Shown here: positions 51,489 to 62,723 of the stretch, in pieces
How positions within the stretch are numbered: position 1 is the first letter of the stretch
Layout of the letters: each line of letters opens with the position of its first letter
Assembly (NCBI RefSeq): GCF_020509005.1
Contig: NC_063016.1
Span: 1,116,001 to 1,180,000, forward strand
Length of the DNA stretch: 64,000 bases
Source of the DNA: Fulvia fulva
Lineage: Eukaryota > Ascomycota > Dothideomycetes > Mycosphaerellales > Mycosphaerellaceae
Direction of reading: 5' to 3'
Notes under the pieces: model-generated
Database searches by the model: none
Seen by the model: only the letters and a program-made list of their open reading frames with translations
Told to the model about the DNA's origin: nothing
Translations under genes and position numbers: made by a program

Positions 51489-53394
51489 TTAGCTGCAGTG
51501 GGTGCTATTTGAAGCGATGTTTTCCGATACCACACCAGCATTGACAAGACTGGTCCATGACCACTGTTGGATGTCAGTACGAAGTCTCGAGCCTCATCTG
51601 TGTTTGGGCGAACTCACGTAATCTTGCAACTTGCCCTCGCCATCGACAGTGTCGACGTCGTTCAGCATCTGGTAGTTCCCAAAAGCACTGCCCAATGCAT
51701 ACAAGTCATACGCGAATCTCTGTGTATCATACAACCTGGAAAAGTCCAGGTCAGTACACTTCGCAATCCCTGCAGTCGGCATCGAACATACCTCTTGCGA
51801 TCAGAAAGCGTGTTGTTGTACAGCACCTGCAGAGACCACTCTCCAATGAAGACTGGGAACTTGCCATCACCTTCCCCAACGTACTTTGCCTGTCCGCAGA
51901 TGGCTGGAGCCACATACTGCGCGTAGATCCCAGACGCGGCGAAGAAGTAGATGTGTGAGTCGATGACTATGTTAGTATCGGCGGGGTAGAAGGGGGACCA
52001 GTACTGCTCGCTGAAGAAGGAATCTTGCAGCATGAGTGGGATGCCTAGTGATTGTGAGGGTGAGCATCTTCACGATGAGTCCGTCTGGCTTTCAGCTGGA
52101 AAGGACTTACGTTTGTCCACCTTCGCGATACGCTCGAGGCAGCCGTGGATGTACTTGTTGATCCAGGCGGTACCATCGACAGTGAGGCCTTCTGGCGTGG
52201 CGAAGGCAGCACAGTTATCGGAAGCTTCGTTTATTGGGGCAATGTTGAAGCCGTTGGTGTGGCCTGATCTCTGGATAAAGTCGAGGATCGAGTCGATTGC
52301 TAACGAGGAGTAGTCGAAGTTGGTCAGGTTCTGGAACCAAGCGTCGTGTCCGAAGGCCTCGCCGATCTGAAGCGTGTTGACGCCTCCGGGGAGAGAGTGC
52401 AACCCTATGATAACGTGCATGCCATACTGTTCAATGGCGTACTTGGTGATTTCCATGAGATTTTCTTGTTGGTTGCCATCTATCCTTCGGTCAGTACGCT
52501 CCTAGTAGATATCGTGCATGATACTCACGATAGAGGTTCGAGCCAGGCACCTTCACCCAAGCAGCATACGTGGTAAAAATCCTCAAGGTGTTGATCCTGG
52601 GCTTGCCCATGGTATCGACCTAAATTTCTCGAGGGTTGGTCCACACACGTCGAAGCCAACGGCGCCACACCAGGACCACTCATCCGGATAGCTACCAATG
52701 TTGGGGGCCCACCATTGCGTGTCGTAATTCTGCTCCTGCTCGAGCCAGGCGCCAGTGTTGACGCCATTGGCCTCGTAGGTCCTCCAGTCGATGAAACTGA
52801 TGGGGGTAGCAGTGCCGGTGCTGAGGGGAGACTCAGATGTGGTGGTGGGAATAAAGGAGACGAGTGCTTAGAGTTGGATTTGTGGATGTACTTGACATAG
52901 GCATATGTACCCTTCGTCTTAACGGTCTCTGAGATCTCACTGAAGTAGGCACATTCCGCGCCGTCGTTGTAGTTGAAAGCGACGCAAGTATTGTTGCTGT
53001 TGCACTTTTTCGCGCAGCTGTCGCCTGAAACCAAGACGGCTTGTCTGGCACCGATATCCACAAGCTCTGTACCGGTAATGGCAGCGTCGCAGTAGACGCC
53101 ATAAAATATGCCATCAGAAGAGGTGTACTTGTACAGAGGGCAGCTCCCTTCAATCACTGCTGGTTTTGGTGTTGGTCCAGGAGCATCGGAGGAAGCGTCT
53201 TTTGTGTGACTTGGAAGCAAGCCGCTCGAGGATGGGTCAGTCCGACTAGTGTGTGACGTCTCTGGTGGTGAGTACGACTGTGATGAAGGGTGTTGCGATT
53301 GAGGATCATCTTTCACGGTTGCGGCATGTCCAGTGATGGCCAGAGCCATCAGAGCCAGAGCCAGCACTGCAGGGGTCGTGAAGGTCGCCACCAT
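51489..53394 (-). CDS. GH5-type secreted glucanase with an Apple/PAN-like N-terminal region
   Basis: Exons on the - strand: 53394-52892; 52820 down to about 52620; ~52619-52529; 52479-52111; 52044-51792; 51735-51618; 51563-51489. It starts with a signal peptide (MVATFTTPAVLALALMALAITGHA), then a Ser/Pro stretch, then a Cys-rich region (GSCPLYKYTS, DSCAKKC, CVAFNYNDGAECAYF) resembling Apple/PAN domains. The catalytic part has GVNTGAWLEQ, NTLRIFTTYAAW, GMHVIIGLHSLPGGVN, the acid/base Glu in APINEASDN and the nucleophile Glu in VFIGEWSLQ. Related fungal enzymes cleave beta-glucans. The frame changes between GPTLEK and DTMGKPRINTLRIF near 52616-52630, where homologues carry about ten more residues: a small deletion or an error. 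The short TTTAG at 52620 is the only acceptor there and has no normal donor. Confidence 0.75.
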
Positions 53395-54232
53395 GGCGAT
53401 TGAACGAGGATGGAATACACGCTGCGAGGAAGGGCGAATGGAGAATAGGCGAAGACTTATCTATACTGCTCATTCTGGGGCCATACTGCCCCTTCGATCA
53501 TCCGTCCACGTCCTGCCCGTGAGCTCCCCCCTTGATGCGCCCAGCTCTTCACGTAGACCGCTTGGAGAGATACCGCGGTCATGACCGTGGCAGATCAAAC
53601 AGTTGAGTCTGCCTGCTCCATTTGAACATCTACATCAGCAGAAATGGCAAACACATCGCGAGCCGAGTACTGTCGGCATGCCGACTGGAGAGGCAACAGA
53701 CTTCATCCGGTGCGTGCCGAGAAAATCGGCGTAGTAGTGGCGAAATGTGGTCTACCACTATCGGTAAGTGACGAGGAAAGCAGAGCCGCAGGGTACGGTG
53801 GGTGAAGTGGCGAGGCACCAAGCACGTGGGACCGTCCGACCATGGTATAAGGTCTATGGTCAGCACAATGGTGGACCCCTCCACGATTTATACCTAGCGC
53901 GTGTATGTCAGGCTTGGTTGAGATCTCGGCTTGACCATGTGATGGGTGGATGTGCCGTCATCACTGCACATGTCTTGAGGCCTTGACATCGCATCGTGGA
54001 AATTATCATAGGACGCTGAGGATCCTGGGCAAATATGTGGAGCAAGAAACCAACGTTTCGCAATCGCAGGTGCTAGTAGCCCAACTCATAACTTCGTTAG
54101 GCATCATCCAAAAATGCTCGCGAAACCATTCCTGAGTCCTCCTCGCTGGGTATCTCCCCCATGAACTCCACGGCGCCTTACTCAAGTAGCTAGCAGAGTC
54201 AGCTAGAGTTCTAGCTCATAGTAACCAGAAAC
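53395..54232. other. Intergenic 0.8 kb
   Basis: Promoter of the glucanase gene and 3' flank of the annexin gene; no gene seen. Confidence 0.45.
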
Positions 54233-55725
54233 CTAAGAAGAGAGCAGTACCACCATGAGCTTCTTGTAGTCGCCAGAAGTCTCGCTCTGTACGCGAGCAG
54301 CCAGATCCTTCTTGTAGAAATGCTTGAACGCAGCCTTTACTTGCTGCAGGCGCTGCTTGTCCCAGTGAATGGCGACTATGCGGCGGACCAGGGCTTGGTC
54401 TTTCGTTCCCATCCCTGCCATAGCTTGCTCGAGTCTGTCGGCATCGTGCTTTGCAGGATCGGTGGCGGCGCCAACCATGAAAAGCAGAGCGTCTTCCATG
54501 TGTCCTGAGAACTCCTTCTTGATCACGTCTTCCAGCGATTTGTGGTACTTCTGCTTGTATGCCTGGCTGATAGCGCGGATCTGACCATTGCTCCTAGAGG
54601 TAAGAATCGTGCATACTGTGTCAAATGTCAGAACGTGTCCGTCAGTATCGTCTCCTGTTCGTGCTGTTACTTACCAGTGAGTTGATCTGTACCGGTGCGG
54701 CCCTCGGTTGCGCCGTAGATGTCCTTGACCCAAGTATCGATCTGCTGCGGCAGAACCGGCGCAGACTCCTCTTCACGTCTTGCAGCCATGACCATGTCGT
54801 ACATTCTTTCCGTCTTCGCCGAAAGGTCACCTTTCACATCACTCTCGAGCGACTTCCTGTGCATCTGCTGATAGTGCGCCTTGATCGCATTCATATCCGC
54901 GTTCGAACGACACAACAGAACATCGTCGAGTGCGCTCTCCTTTGTTCCGGCACCTGCAATAGCCTCCTTGACTACGTGACAATCCTGAGCGAGAGGACCG
55001 CGAATTATGGCCTCTAGACCTTCCCGGAAGTATCCAGAAGTCTCAGAGTGGACGTCTTTCATGAGATCGCGCTTGTGTCGTTGTTGGTAGGCGACCTTCA
55101 AACCCTCGATTTCCAGTGGTCCAACGGATGCCAGGGCACGAATAAGTCGGTCTTCATTCGTACCAAATCCCTTCATTGCCGCACGGCATTCGTCCGCTGC
55201 GTGTGACATGTCAGCTGGGCATCGCTGTCTGAGATCGTAGCCTGGCGAGGGCATTGCTGGTGGACCAGCCGGTGCTCCGTATCCCTGTTGCGGCGGAGGT
55301 TGACCGTAGCCACCCATTGGAGGCGGTTGGCCATAACCAGCTTGAGGAGGTGGTTGTTGTCCATAAGGGGTCTGGCCGGGAGGCGGCGCGCCATAGCCTT
55401 GGCCTTGAGGTAGGTATGGTGAGTGGCCTTGCGGTGGAGGGGCGCCATATGGTGCACCATAACCTTGACCTGGAGGAGGACCGTAGCCTTGGGGAGGTTG
55501 CTGGCCGTAGCCTTGCTGTGGATACTGCTGTTGATTCATTGGTGGTGGGCAGCCTCCTTGTTGGGGTGGATATGCTAGAAAGTGGTCAGCAGGTGATACT
55601 TGTAGCGCTGTGGAATCTCACATGCGCGGTGACATGGCGCGTTCCTTGGTGTACTTACGTGGCTGTCCTCCATAGCCATACTGGCCCTGAGGAGGCGGGC
55701 CACCGGGTGGAGGGTAATATGACAT
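54233..55725 (-). CDS. Annexin
   Basis: The CDS is complement(join(54233..54615,54675..55574,55659..55725)), 449 residues; introns GTAAGT...TCTAG and GTAAGT...GACACAG. The N terminus is a ~110-residue Pro/Gly/Tyr/Gln-rich region (MSYYPPPGGPPPQG, repeated QGYG units) like annexins A7 and A11. Four annexin repeats follow, with AAMKGFGTNEDRLI and EAIAGAGTKESALDD (calcium-type GxGT loops), a degenerate third repeat, and QAMAGMGTKDQALVRRI. Annexins bind acidic phospholipids in a calcium-dependent way; fungal members associate with vesicles. The repeat-3 calcium loop is not visible, as is common. The single second exon carries most of the protein. Confidence 0.93.
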
Positions 55726-56950
55726 GATCTCAAAACTTTCAGCTGGGTAGGGTATGTGCCTGCGCAAGGGGATTGTGGCTCTGTCAGCGACTCAAGGGAT
55801 GCGAGGACGTGTGTCTTGCCCGATGAAAGGCAACGAGGTCACTGAGGTGTAAGATAATGTGTAGTTGTGGCTATGCAAGTGCACGAGAAGAAGGCGACGT
55901 CGCGTGATAGTCACTGCCTGCTTTGTTATTACGTCGTGGGGCTGAGTTCGGGCAGCTCTAGCAATCACAAGGATCACACTTGTGGCTACATTGTCCGCCA
56001 CAGCCCATAGCGTGCGATCCTGCGACCGTCGCGATACAAGATATGGCATTGCCCTGCCGAGGGAAGGGGGGCGGATTTCTTGGCTTCCGTCACCAGCCAT
56101 GTCCTCCGAGGGGCATTCACTCATCTCCGCCACCCATCACAACACACTTCTCTATCGTAACCATTTATCGTATTGCCCGGAGCCTGACAAGCTCGAAAGT
56201 GCCATGGGCGGCGTCGATGGTGCAGATTCCATCACCAGCTACACCCTGTTTCACCACGGCAGAGTACTCGAGACATGAGTTTCAGAGGTACCATCTTCGA
56301 CGTCCAGGCAGAGCTGTGCCTGAGAGGCCAAGCCGGATAGCTATCACACCTGCAACCTGTACATTGTACCTTGCACGACGTCACAACCTCTTTCAAGTTT
56401 CACTCATCATGAGCCTCACTCTCTGCAGGAGCGAAGAAAGGAAAGCTGTCGGCTTCGCCGTCGACATGCACAGCGGCAGATCGCTCAAGATTCATCCAGG
56501 CAATGCCGCCATCGTGCTTTATGCAGTCTTGAAGGTTCCAACCACATACAATTGACACTGCTTCGCATGCGCACTTCAAGCGGGGCCATGCCGGTCATGC
56601 AGAGGTTTTGTCCAAACGAGATCATGAGTCTATCCTACTTTTATGAGCTAGGCTTGGCTATTGCCATCTTGCGTAGCCATGAAGTGTTCGTCTTCGCCTT
56701 GACAACAGCTCCCCTGCACCATCACTGCCCTGTACTACCCACCTTATCCCCAATATCACGCAAGATCTCTTCTAGACAAGTCGGACTACATTCCGAGAGA
56801 TTTCCCACGCTTATGATATATCCCCCCGTGGGCTTTCTTGGGGCCGGGCTATACTTCGCAAAGACCCACACATATCGCCACAGAGAGTAGGCATCATCCT
56901 CGAGCGACTGTCACGCCTAACGACCACATCCCAAACACCTTACAGCAAAA
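55726..56950. other. Intergenic 1.2 kb, divergent promoters
   Basis: Frames at 55980-56555 and 55792-56133 have no ATG or domain support. Nothing else recognised. Confidence 0.45.
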
Positions 56951-57681
56951 ATGGAGACTATCCTTCAACAAAAACGACATCATCAAGACGACCACCACCA
57001 CCCGACTGCTGCCGAGAATATGGCGCAACATGTCATGGGCAATCAGCTTGCACCACGATCACGCTCCAGAGGCAGCTCGATCGCATCTAGGTACACTCCC
57101 GATGGGTACCCAAATCGACTCAGCGCAGAAATGCCGCGAAGCGAAGACTACCTGACACCATACCGCCGCCCTTCAAATACCGAGATGGTCCTGCATCAAC
57201 ATCCAAGATCAGACTCGGGATCAAGGCCACCATCGCAAGGCTTCACCCCACCAGTGCCAGAGCAGTATCAAGCGCCTACAGGGACTGGACGAACGTTACC
57301 TCCTGCGCAACTTGGAATAAGCCAACCCAACGCACCATCACCGAGAATGTCTTCCGACGGCTATGACCAGAGACCCGCGCGGCCGCGTTATGATTCGAAT
57401 GCTTCTCATAGATCAGGGAGGTCTGGGAGGAGTTCGCATGGTCGGCACTCTCATGAGTCGAAGCAGGAACGGCGCGAACGACAAGGCCGGTCGGGGAGAC
57501 CTGTGTCAGTGCCGAGAAATCACAATCTGAATGATGATTACACTTTGACGCGACGCGAAACGCCTAGAGGGTAAGTCAAAATTGTCCGTTCGTTGGGAGT
57601 GCGGGTACTCATCGTGCTCGCAGATATGGCAGCTCATTGTTTTCGATCTTCGATGGCATCAAGACGGCATGGAAGAATTAG
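56951..57681 (+). CDS. Disordered Pro/Ser/Arg-rich protein, unknown function
   Basis: The CDS is join(56951..57570,57624..57681), 225 residues; intron GTAAGT...TCGCAG. The start is METILQQKRHHQDDHHHP. Nearly the whole protein is low-complexity: His-rich N terminus, then Pro/Ser/Gln, then a run of HRSGRSGRSSHGRHSHESK. The C-terminal exon encodes GYGSSLFSIFDGIKTAWKN, a compact hydrophobic segment that may be the conserved functional end. No signal peptide or membrane segment. The consistent splice and the sharply different C terminus support a real gene; function unknown. Confidence 0.65.
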
Positions 57682-58244
57682 TATGTTAGTATTTTACTTC
57701 TGATTCTTTATTGATACCCTTGTTGCATTAGGTGGAGTAGAAACATAGCGGAGCGAACAGCGAAGGCATACAAATAGAGCTATCGTATTGTTGGCCTGCT
57801 GTACCGATAATAGAGGACCGCCCTTGACCGGGTTCCTTTCTTCGGCGGGAATGCTTGATACTCGAAGAGGGTGGGCCCTGTGGTCTTCAGAACTTTTTGG
57901 TGTGATGCGGGTTGATCGTCGTTCTATCAAAGGTGATTCTGTACTTATCAACATGGCCACGTTCGCGGCTCTGGATGCTGGCATTGCAGCGTTGATCAAA
58001 GCCTAGGTTGCAGGCAGATGTAAGCACCAAGCAGCTTCTCATAGCGTGATGGACTTAGGCGGCTGGCGTATGGATCACAAGCCACGGTCATTCCAAAGAT
58101 GCAAAGGTAATCTTGCCCACACAAAAGAAACGTCCCATGCCTTGATTCTTCTGATGCTTATATACATGCTTCTCCATAACCCTCGCCTTGCCGGACCCGC
58201 TTCTCGTCGCTCGTCGTCCTGCCGGCGGGTACTGGGGATGGGAT
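57682..58244. other. Convergent 3' flanks
   Basis: Overlapping frames at 57694-58006 on both strands lack ATG starts; no gene supported. Confidence 0.45.
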
Positions 58245-58720
58245 CTAGTTGGAGCCGAACCAGGTCTTGTGACCGAGAACCATGCGGATCATCATGTATT
58301 GGGATGCTGTGAGCCTGCATCAGTATCTTCAGATTTGTGCCTCACGATCGTGTCCTTCTTACCAGCAGTAGTCGAGATGAGGAGGGCGTAGTATGGGTAG
58401 AGCATGTACTTGGCGCGCGGGCCCTATTGTTCGTGGTCAGTCTCTCGCTCGCTGCATTGTCTCTATTCTGTCTGCATCTTGCTCGCTCCCCTCTTAGTGT
58501 CCGATGTACGCACCTTGTCCCACTGTCTAACGCCATCGTGATTCTGGTGCAGTCGCTGCCATGCTGGCACGTTGTTCTTGCGGTAGAGGCCGGGGAAGGA
58601 TGGGAATCTGGGAGGATGAGTTAGGCATTAGCTCTCGGCATGGTGGTCCAGCGCTCGGTAATCGGAGTTCGAGGCGTGTATGGGGACTCACCCAGCCTTG
58701 CGAGGGAATGAGGCGCGCAT
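58245..58720 (-). CDS. COX7: Cytochrome c oxidase subunit 7 (VIIa)
   Basis: Four small exons: complement(join(58245..58306,58363..58423,58514..58607,58692..58720)), 81 residues, normal length. It starts MRASFPRKAGFPSFPGLYRK. The family match is NNVPAWQRLHQNHDG, then GPRAKYMLYPYYALL, close to the LYPFYAI segment of yeast Cox7, forming the single membrane helix. It ends RMVLGHKTWFGSN. Introns are GTGAGT...CCCAG, GTGCGT...AATAG and GTAAGA...CACAG, all phase-consistent. It is a nuclear-encoded inner-membrane subunit of complex IV. It shares 273 bases of promoter with a divergent gene for a probable mitochondrial PPR-like protein. Confidence 0.85.
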
Positions 58721-58993
58721 GTTGGCGGTGATCGGGGTGGTAGCGTGGAGTTCGATGTCGCGGTGGTGGGAGTGGAAGGTCAACGTCAGGTATCGTAGGA
58801 GAGCTGCTCTCGGGATGTTCCGGAGAAGCGAGCCAAGAAGTCCGTCAGCAGCTTTCGCAGATGTCTCGTGCGACGCGAAACAGCTTCATCCACCAACACA
58901 GCTGATGTATTGACCACAACGAGACAAGCTGCTGGAGCTGGACACAGATGCAATGGCGCCAGATCGAGGAGAGTGTCTAACACGCCCGACGCT

Positions 58994-61663
58994 ATGGGCG
59001 CGACTGCATTCGATAGGTGGCTAGGGACTCCATCCACTCTCTGCTTCCTTCGACGACTTCTTGCAGCTACTGGAAATGCCAATCACTATAGCCTGATACC
59101 CAAGAGATCTGGCCCGATATGGCACATCCGGCCATACAGCGATGTGGCTTCCCTGGAGTCCAGCCGATACGAAGCGCCGTCTGCGACGAAAGCACGATCT
59201 AGACACAGTACAGCGAATGTGCCTGGCAATGTTGCATTCGAGGCAGAGCAGAGCACAGTCTCCCACGCCGATATTGCTGAAAGAGCTTCGCGCGCTCTAT
59301 GGGAGCATGCAGAAGTTGCAGCCAGACGAAAGCAGGCTCAGCCGGGATTGGATCATCACGAGAGCCGGCAGAACATAAGGACTTGGATCGACACGATCGA
59401 GCGCAGGCAGCGTCTCGATGGTTTCGCCGGCATACATGATGTTTGGAAGGGTATGCGGTACCGTGGTATCGATCTCCCGGTGATTGGACCTGAGGCAGAT
59501 ATTCTCTGGCCGATGCTGCTAGGCGCGTGCATCACAGCCAAGTTCGAAAAGGAGCAAGATAATATACGGGAAAGCATCTTGCAACATGCCAAGGATCTAT
59601 ACACGCGCTCAGGTGCTCTCTATCCTGGTCTGCACAGGCTGGTCGTTGGACGAGCCATTCAATTCAAGAACAAAAAGCTTACACTTAGGTGGCATGAAGA
59701 CTTCATCAAGGACTTTGGCGCCTCCAACATTGATCTGCGACTGCTGGCAATAGACTTTGCTAGGACTCTGCATAGCCCGGATGGCAAGAGGAACTTCAGC
59801 GCCATCTATAAATCCAGCAACCAGAGGAACCTGTATGATCCCTTCATGACCGCATTGCTATTGACTGGCGATGATCGTTTTGCTCTGCGCTGGCATCGCA
59901 TCTTCATGAAGCATGGTGATGGACCAAGTGCTGAGATGCTCGCGACCGAGGCGGTCCAACGCATGTTTCGACTTGACGAGGATAAATCGTTACCAATGTT
60001 ACACAGGAGACCAGCAGACCTGGCGAGCCCATCAATCCAGGGTTTGCAGTTTCCAACATTGACTCGGGCTTCAATGTCGACAATGGTTGGCGAAGCACAT
60101 GGCATCAAACCCAAGGAGGTGAGCGACACGTTTGTGGCCAAGCTCTTCGCAACCAGCGCGTTTCCACTGGACATGGTGCTGAAAGGGTTGGGATTCTTCA
60201 GCATCGAAGAGCTTGGTCCACTAGCTCTACACGAACTCGCGATAAGATCTGGATCGAGAGATGAACTAGTGCAGAGGCTACACGACCTAAAGCTCGCCGG
60301 GATTGAGGTAGGCCCATCAGTATACGGGCAAGTGCTGCAAAAGATAGCGCACGATGGCCCTGACGAGCTCTTCGACTCATTTCTGGCAAGTGACCAGCAT
60401 CCGGAAGCGTATGATGATCTCAAGCTGCAAGGGCGTCTGCTCGCTGCGTTCCTTGCGGAAGGGGACTTGCCCAGGGCTCATCTCGCTCTCACTGCTCTAG
60501 CAAGTGGCGGAGAGTCCTCGAATGCGGCGGCCTGGAACGTTATGCTTCAGCACCACGTCAAAGCTGGGCAGTATAGATCGATCGTGTTAACTTTGCAGCA
60601 AATGCAGCTCGCTGGTGTGACCGTGAACAACCACACCTTGGTCTTGATGAGGGAACATCTTCTCCCGCCGCGTGCCCTTGGCAGAGCCCCCGTGCATGTG
60701 GAGCCATCAGAGACGGAGAACATACGTCCCTTACAGGTCATGACTAATGTTTGCATGTATGCAGCACAGCATGAAACTTCTGTGCATCACAGCATATGGG
60801 TCGAGCTTCTGAAACGTTACGGGATGATGCATAGGTGGGACGAGCTGGAGAATCTTGTTCGATGGCTGGTGTCTTGGTACAGCTCAAGACCAAACGCCAC
60901 TCGCCGTGCACGGCGCCTAGCTGAGCCTTCGCAGCTACGACTCATATTCACAGGCCAAATGTTGCAAGCCATTGTAACATGGGGCTTCAATAACGCGGCT
61001 GAGCGCAGACTACTAGGCAACAAAGGCACTGGAGCGAGGCGGTTGACAGTGCACGGACACTGCGAGACTTGGGCGCAAGGGGTAATGTTACTGAAGCAGC
61101 TGAGTTCTCAAGGATTATACATTGCTCCCGGAACTGTCCGAAACGCTTTACTCAATCGTCTTTGGATTCTGTTTGGGCCTGCCTGGTCACTCAAAGCTTC
61201 CAATGAGCAATACAAAGAAGAGAACGAATTGAGTCTGGCCCACTACGTACAGCATGCGGATGAGATCTGGGATCGAAAGCTTTTCGACATCAGGCCTGAA
61301 CTGCTACAGGATACGCCTGGCAGTACCGCAAAACTCATGCTCGCCATCTTCGGTCCGACTAGACGAGTCAGCCTGCAGCGTAAAGAAGTTGCCGATGTCG
61401 TGGGTTACGCTCACACCGTAGCACACAGGAAGCGCAGGTACGATCGTAATAGCATGCGAAGAGCTCGCGCGTGGCATTACAACCCATTCCGCCACGTTGC
61501 CACAACCAACGCTAGATCGAGCAATCAACCCGTCAACCCTCGAGCACCGCGTCAATGGCCTTCTGCTCGTTCAACGAGTTCGCATCAGCTACCCAATCTT
61601 GCAAATACTCCGGAACAACTTTCACCTTATTCTCCTCTCCAGCAATCGGCTGGCCCAGAGTGA
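58994..61663 (+). CDS. Probable mitochondrial PPR-like helical-repeat protein
   Basis: 889 residues from the first good ATG at 58994 (MGATAFDRWLGTPSTLCFLRRLLAATG), a mitochondrial-targeting-like N terminus; the frame upstream has no ATG. The body is long and helical with PPR-like pairs, clearest at SNAAAWNVMLQHHVKAGQYR followed by TLQQMQLAGVTVNN, and at ELVQRLHDLKLAGIEVGPSVY. Fungal PPR proteins handle mitochondrial mRNA translation or stability. Repeat number and RNA target cannot be read by eye. The last ~45 residues (from 61533) are Ser/Pro/Gln-rich and lie antisense over the 3' end of the FMN-binding gene; the frame there may be read-through on one of the two genes. Confidence 0.75.
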   Translation: MGATAFDRWLGTPSTLCFLRRLLAATGNANHYSLIPKRSGPIWHIRPYSDVASLESSRYEAPSATKARSRHSTANVPGNVAFEAEQSTVSHADIAERASRALWEHAEVAARRKQAQPGLDHHESRQNIRTWIDTIERRQRLDGFAGIHDVWKGMRYRGIDLPVIGPEADILWPMLLGACITAKFEKEQDNIRESILQHAKDLYTRSGALYPGLHRLVVGRAIQFKNKKLTLRWHEDFIKDFGASNIDLRLLAIDFARTLHSPDGKRNFSAIYKSSNQRNLYDPFMTALLLTGDDRFALRWHRIFMKHGDGPSAEMLATEAVQRMFRLDEDKSLPMLHRRPADLASPSIQGLQFPTLTRASMSTMVGEAHGIKPKEVSDTFVAKLFATSAFPLDMVLKGLGFFSIEELGPLALHELAIRSGSRDELVQRLHDLKLAGIEVGPSVYGQVLQKIAHDGPDELFDSFLASDQHPEAYDDLKLQGRLLAAFLAEGDLPRAHLALTALASGGESSNAAAWNVMLQHHVKAGQYRSIVLTLQQMQLAGVTVNNHTLVLMREHLLPPRALGRAPVHVEPSETENIRPLQVMTNVCMYAAQHETSVHHSIWVELLKRYGMMHRWDELENLVRWLVSWYSSRPNATRRARRLAEPSQLRLIFTGQMLQAIVTWGFNNAAERRLLGNKGTGARRLTVHGHCETWAQGVMLLKQLSSQGLYIAPGTVRNALLNRLWILFGPAWSLKASNEQYKEENELSLAHYVQHADEIWDRKLFDIRPELLQDTPGSTAKLMLAIFGPTRRVSLQRKEVADVVGYAHTVAHRKRRYDRNSMRRARAWHYNPFRHVATTNARSSNQPVNPRAPRQWPSARSTSSHQLPNLANTPEQLSPYSPLQQSAGPE

Positions 61664-62358
61664 AATACGTCGGCACAACACCAATCCAAGTATTATTCGC
61701 AACCTCCGCATTCTGCAAATCTGCCTTCTCATCGCTCGGTCCGCCCGTTCGGACTTTCGCAGACGCGGTCTCGATCCTCACTTTCACCACGCCCGTCGAC
61801 TGGATCTCATCCTTACGGGGTGGTTTGCGGCTATTGTCCCACCGCTCGGGAATACTATTGTTCGTAATGAGTCTCAACGCGAATTGAACCTCGTCTTCAT
61901 CCTCGACCACACTGCCGTATCCAAACACCACCGCGGAGCGATAATTACAGCTGTTGTGGAAGGGCGCTAGGGCGAGGACGTAGCCGTCTACGAAGGTGCC
62001 ACAGACGGAGAGGGGCAGTTCACCACCGCCGTTCGTTAGGCGGAAGAGGCGTGCCACGGAGGAGCCGTGGAGGTATAGGCTGGCTTCTGAGTCGGAGGGG
62101 TATGTTGCGACTGCGCCGAGCATCGGGAGGATTGTTGGGAATGAAGGTCCTTCTTTTAGGGGTGCGTTGAAGGCGACGTGGAGGATGGGGACTTCGTTCA
62201 GGATGCCGTGAACGAGGTCTTGGTCGTATTTTGCTGGTGGTGGGGGTTAGTCTTGCTGTGTATGGTTTTACTTGAAGATGTTTACACGTACTCCTTTTGG
62301 CTGCTAGTCTTACGCCTTTGCTGCGCTCATCTGGGGTGTATTGTGCTGATGGTGCCAT
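61533..62358 (-). CDS. FMN-binding, pyridoxamine 5'-phosphate oxidase-like protein
   Basis: The CDS is complement(join(61533..62233,62292..62358)), 255 residues; intron GTACGT...ACCAG. I start at ATG 62358 (MAPSAQYTPDERSKGVRLAAKR); an upstream in-frame ATG at 62436 would add 26 residues. Family blocks are YDQDLVHGILNEVPILHVAFN, the FMN-site segment APFHNSCNYRSAVVFGYGSVV, LITNNSIPERWDNSRKPP and a C-terminal VVPEYLQDWV. This is the fungal flavin-nucleotide-binding split-barrel family, usually cytosolic and of unknown substrate. Its 3' end overlaps the end of the PPR-like gene by 131 bases in antisense. Confidence 0.88.
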
Positions 62359-62723
62359 GACGTGAGGTGTGCCGACTTCTTGGTGGTACTTTGTGCTGCT
62401 TTCCTTATACGTCTTGCTGTGGTATGCTTGCTTCATATAGTCCTTGACGATGCGGACCAGTCACGGTGTAGGTGTTGCTAGCTTACGCCCTTTGTACTGT
62501 GTGACTAGTGTCCGCATTGCTATCATGTCGGGTAGGGCGGAGTAGTGGAAGCTGTACATTGTGGTTCGGCTGCGACTGCTGTGTTTGGAAGGTGCCTTGC
62601 CTCAATGCACGAGGTGGAGAAGGAGCGGCCAATGAAGTCATGCCTGTTTGTACTGCTCTCATAAAATCGTCTGCCGTCTACAGTATCGTACATGTACAAG
62701 AAACGTCCCTGACATGAAGTGTC
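62359..62723. other. Intergenic between two - strand genes
   Basis: Promoter of the FMN-binding gene; nothing else seen. Confidence 0.45.

Noticed and set aside
55980..56555. 191-codon + strand frame upstream of the annexin gene
   Set aside because: It begins at TTG rather than ATG, shows no domain or splice support.
57694..58006. Overlapping frames on both strands of about 70-100 codons
   Set aside because: Neither begins with ATG and they mirror each other, as expected by chance.
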